NCBI GenBank assembly: GCA_030673525.1
Contig: DAOVIY010000042.1
Location: forward strand, 1-5,297
Direction: 5' to 3'
Length of the DNA stretch: 5,297 nucleotides
DNA from: a bacterium
Lineage (GTDB): Bacteria; Patescibacteriota; Minisyncoccia; UBA6257
The notes under the pieces are model-generated. The model made no database searches. It had not been told where the DNA came from and was given only the letters and a program-made list of their open reading frames with translations. A program made the translations under genes and the position numbers. Below are positions 4,087 to 5,297 of this stretch, in pieces. Each line of letters opens with the position of its first letter. Within the stretch, counting starts at the first letter, position 1.

Positions 4087-5297
4087 ATGAAGATTGTTGC
4101 TGATTTTCACATTCATTCCAAGTATTCGCGGGCTACTTCTCATAATATGGATTTGGAGCATATTGCTCAAGCAGCTCAAGAAAAAGGAATCACCGTTGTT
4201 GGAACAGGTGATTTTACCCATCCAGAGTGGTTTGATGGGCTTAAAAATAAATTAGAGCCAGCAGAGGAAGGATTATATCGATTAAAAGATAAAGATGATG
4301 GTGTAAGGTTTGTTGTGACAGGTGAGATCAGTAATATGTATACGAGAAATGGAAGAGGCAGGAGAATTCATAGTCTTATTATTTTACCCTCTCTAGAATC
4401 AGCAGAAAAAATAAATAATATTTTATCCTGGCAAGGTAATATAAAATCAGATGGGCGTCCTATCTTAGGCATGGATACAGAAGAACTTTTGAAAATTGTT
4501 ATTGACGCAGAACCAAATGCTTTATTTATTCCAGCGCATTGTATGACTCCTTGGTTTGGTATATTTGGTTCAATGTCGGGGTTTGATTCTTTAGAAGAAG
4601 CTTTTGGAGAAAATACTAAACATATTTATGCTATGGAGACGGGGCTCTCAGCAGATCCTGCAATGATTTGGAGAATGGCTGATGGCCGTAGAATGACTTT
4701 GATAAGTAACTCAGATGCTCACAGTCCAGTAAAGTTAGGCAGGGAAGTAAATGTTTTTGATACAGAATTGAGTTATTCTGCTATTAGAGATGCTATTATT
4801 AAAAAAGATAAATCAAAATTTTTATATACAATTGAATTTTTTCCACAAGAAGGAAAATATCATTATGATGGTCATCGTTTATGTAATGTAAGTATGTCAC
4901 CAGAACAAAGGAAAAAAGTGAAAGGAATTTGTCCAAAATGCGGTCGTAAGCTCACAATAGGTGTTTTATCCAGAGTTGATGAATTAGCTGATAGAGAGGA
5001 TGGTTTTGTGCCTTCTGACGCTATTCCTTACAAAAGCCTGGTTCCATTAAAAGAAATTATTGCTGAAGCTATGGGCGTAGGGCCTCAAACAAAAAGTGTA
5101 GAGCAGCAATATCAAACATTAATTCAGAAATTTTCCAATGAATTTAATATTTTATTAGATGTTCCATCAGAAGAATTGGATAAATTTACTTTGCCTAAGA
5201 TTGCACAAGGCATAAAAAGAGTAAGAGATGGTAAACTAATAATAGATCCTGGTTATGATGGTGAATTTGGTAAAGTTAAAATCTTTCATGAAACTGA
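4087..5297 (+). CDS. Endonuclease Q (EndoQ)-type PHP-domain DNA repair nuclease (incomplete at right edge)
   Basis: An open frame of 403 complete codons runs off the window. It matches the EndoQ/TIGR00375 family, often mislabelled UvrD helicase. EndoQ nicks DNA 5' of deaminated bases (uracil, hypoxanthine, xanthine) and abasic sites. The N-terminal PHP domain shows DFHIHS (Asp6, His8, His10), GTGDFTH (39-45), GEIS (Glu80), IPAHCMTPWFG (His151), METGLSADP (Glu184) and NSDAH (Asp210, His212), a full metal-binding set. A zinc-binding region follows: HYDGHRLC (Cys266), then CPKCGRKLT (Cys282, Cys285), leading into GVLSRVDELADR (289-302). The tail GYDGEFGKVKIF (389-400) is near where single-domain members end. 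The piece therefore covers nearly all of a normal EndoQ, or the N-terminal part of a PHP-helicase fusion. The ATG is chosen because DFHIHS directly follows it. Confidence 0.92.
   Translation, partial: MKIVADFHIHSKYSRATSHNMDLEHIAQAAQEKGITVVGTGDFTHPEWFDGLKNKLEPAEEGLYRLKDKDDGVRFVVTGEISNMYTRNGRGRRIHSLIILPSLESAEKINNILSWQGNIKSDGRPILGMDTEELLKIVIDAEPNALFIPAHCMTPWFGIFGSMSGFDSLEEAFGENTKHIYAMETGLSADPAMIWRMADGRRMTLISNSDAHSPVKLGREVNVFDTELSYSAIRDAIIKKDKSKFLYTIEFFPQEGKYHYDGHRLCNVSMSPEQRKKVKGICPKCGRKLTIGVLSRVDELADREDGFVPSDAIPYKSLVPLKEIIAEAMGVGPQTKSVEQQYQTLIQKFSNEFNILLDVPSEELDKFTLPKIAQGIKRVRDGKLIIDPGYDGEFGKVKIFHET

Noticed and set aside
1..5297. CRISPR arrays, insertion sequences, phage or toxin-antitoxin modules
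   Set aside because: No regularly spaced repeats, transposase or integrase motifs, or small paired toxin-antitoxin ORFs are visible on either strand.

Overview
The window is AT-rich (about one third G+C by eye). It reads like a chromosomal segment of a small-genome bacterium, most likely of the Candidate Phyla Radiation / Patescibacteria (Parcubacteria-like). This is inferred from lysine- and isoleucine-rich proteins, the lack of Shine-Dalgarno sequences, and a gene set (bS20, archease, RtcB, a stand-alone EF-Tu-domain-II-like barrel, an 11-helix amino acid permease, an EndoQ-type PHP nuclease) that I associate with that group. All closed genes end in TAA or TAG and no in-frame TGA is seen, so the standard bacterial code fits. 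All supported genes are on the + strand.

Layout. Bases 2-52 hold the last codons of an upstream gene, possibly holA (DNA polymerase III delta). rpsT (bS20) follows at 82-342 and is closed by a clean intrinsic terminator at 369-397. A compact four-gene run occupies 443-3707: archease, rtcB, a small elongation-factor-like barrel protein and an aromatic/hydroxy amino acid permease-type transporter, with gaps of 5, 28 and 1 nt. Archease and RtcB form a known functional pair: RtcB joins RNA ends bearing 2',3'-cyclic phosphate or 3'-phosphate to 5'-OH ends, and archease keeps it turning over. The other two genes may only be co-transcribed passengers.

From 3708 to 4086 there is no convincing protein gene, but the stretch is not empty. 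It holds two sigma70-type promoter candidates, a short region that can fold and has no real ORF, and a strong intrinsic terminator at 3972-4000. Together these look like an independent small-RNA gene of about 150 nt (or about 235 nt from the upstream promoter), which I cannot assign to a known family. After it come a perfect 10-bp inverted repeat, a second stem-loop and an extended -10 element whose predicted start point falls on the ATG of the last gene.

The last gene (4087 to the window end, incomplete) encodes an EndoQ-type PHP-domain endonuclease for deaminated DNA bases. It carries a full set of histidine/aspartate metal motifs and a zinc-binding Cys motif. The points most worth a second look are the unassigned small RNA, the near-leaderless gene starts, and the linkage of an RNA-repair pair to a one-domain translation-factor-like protein.
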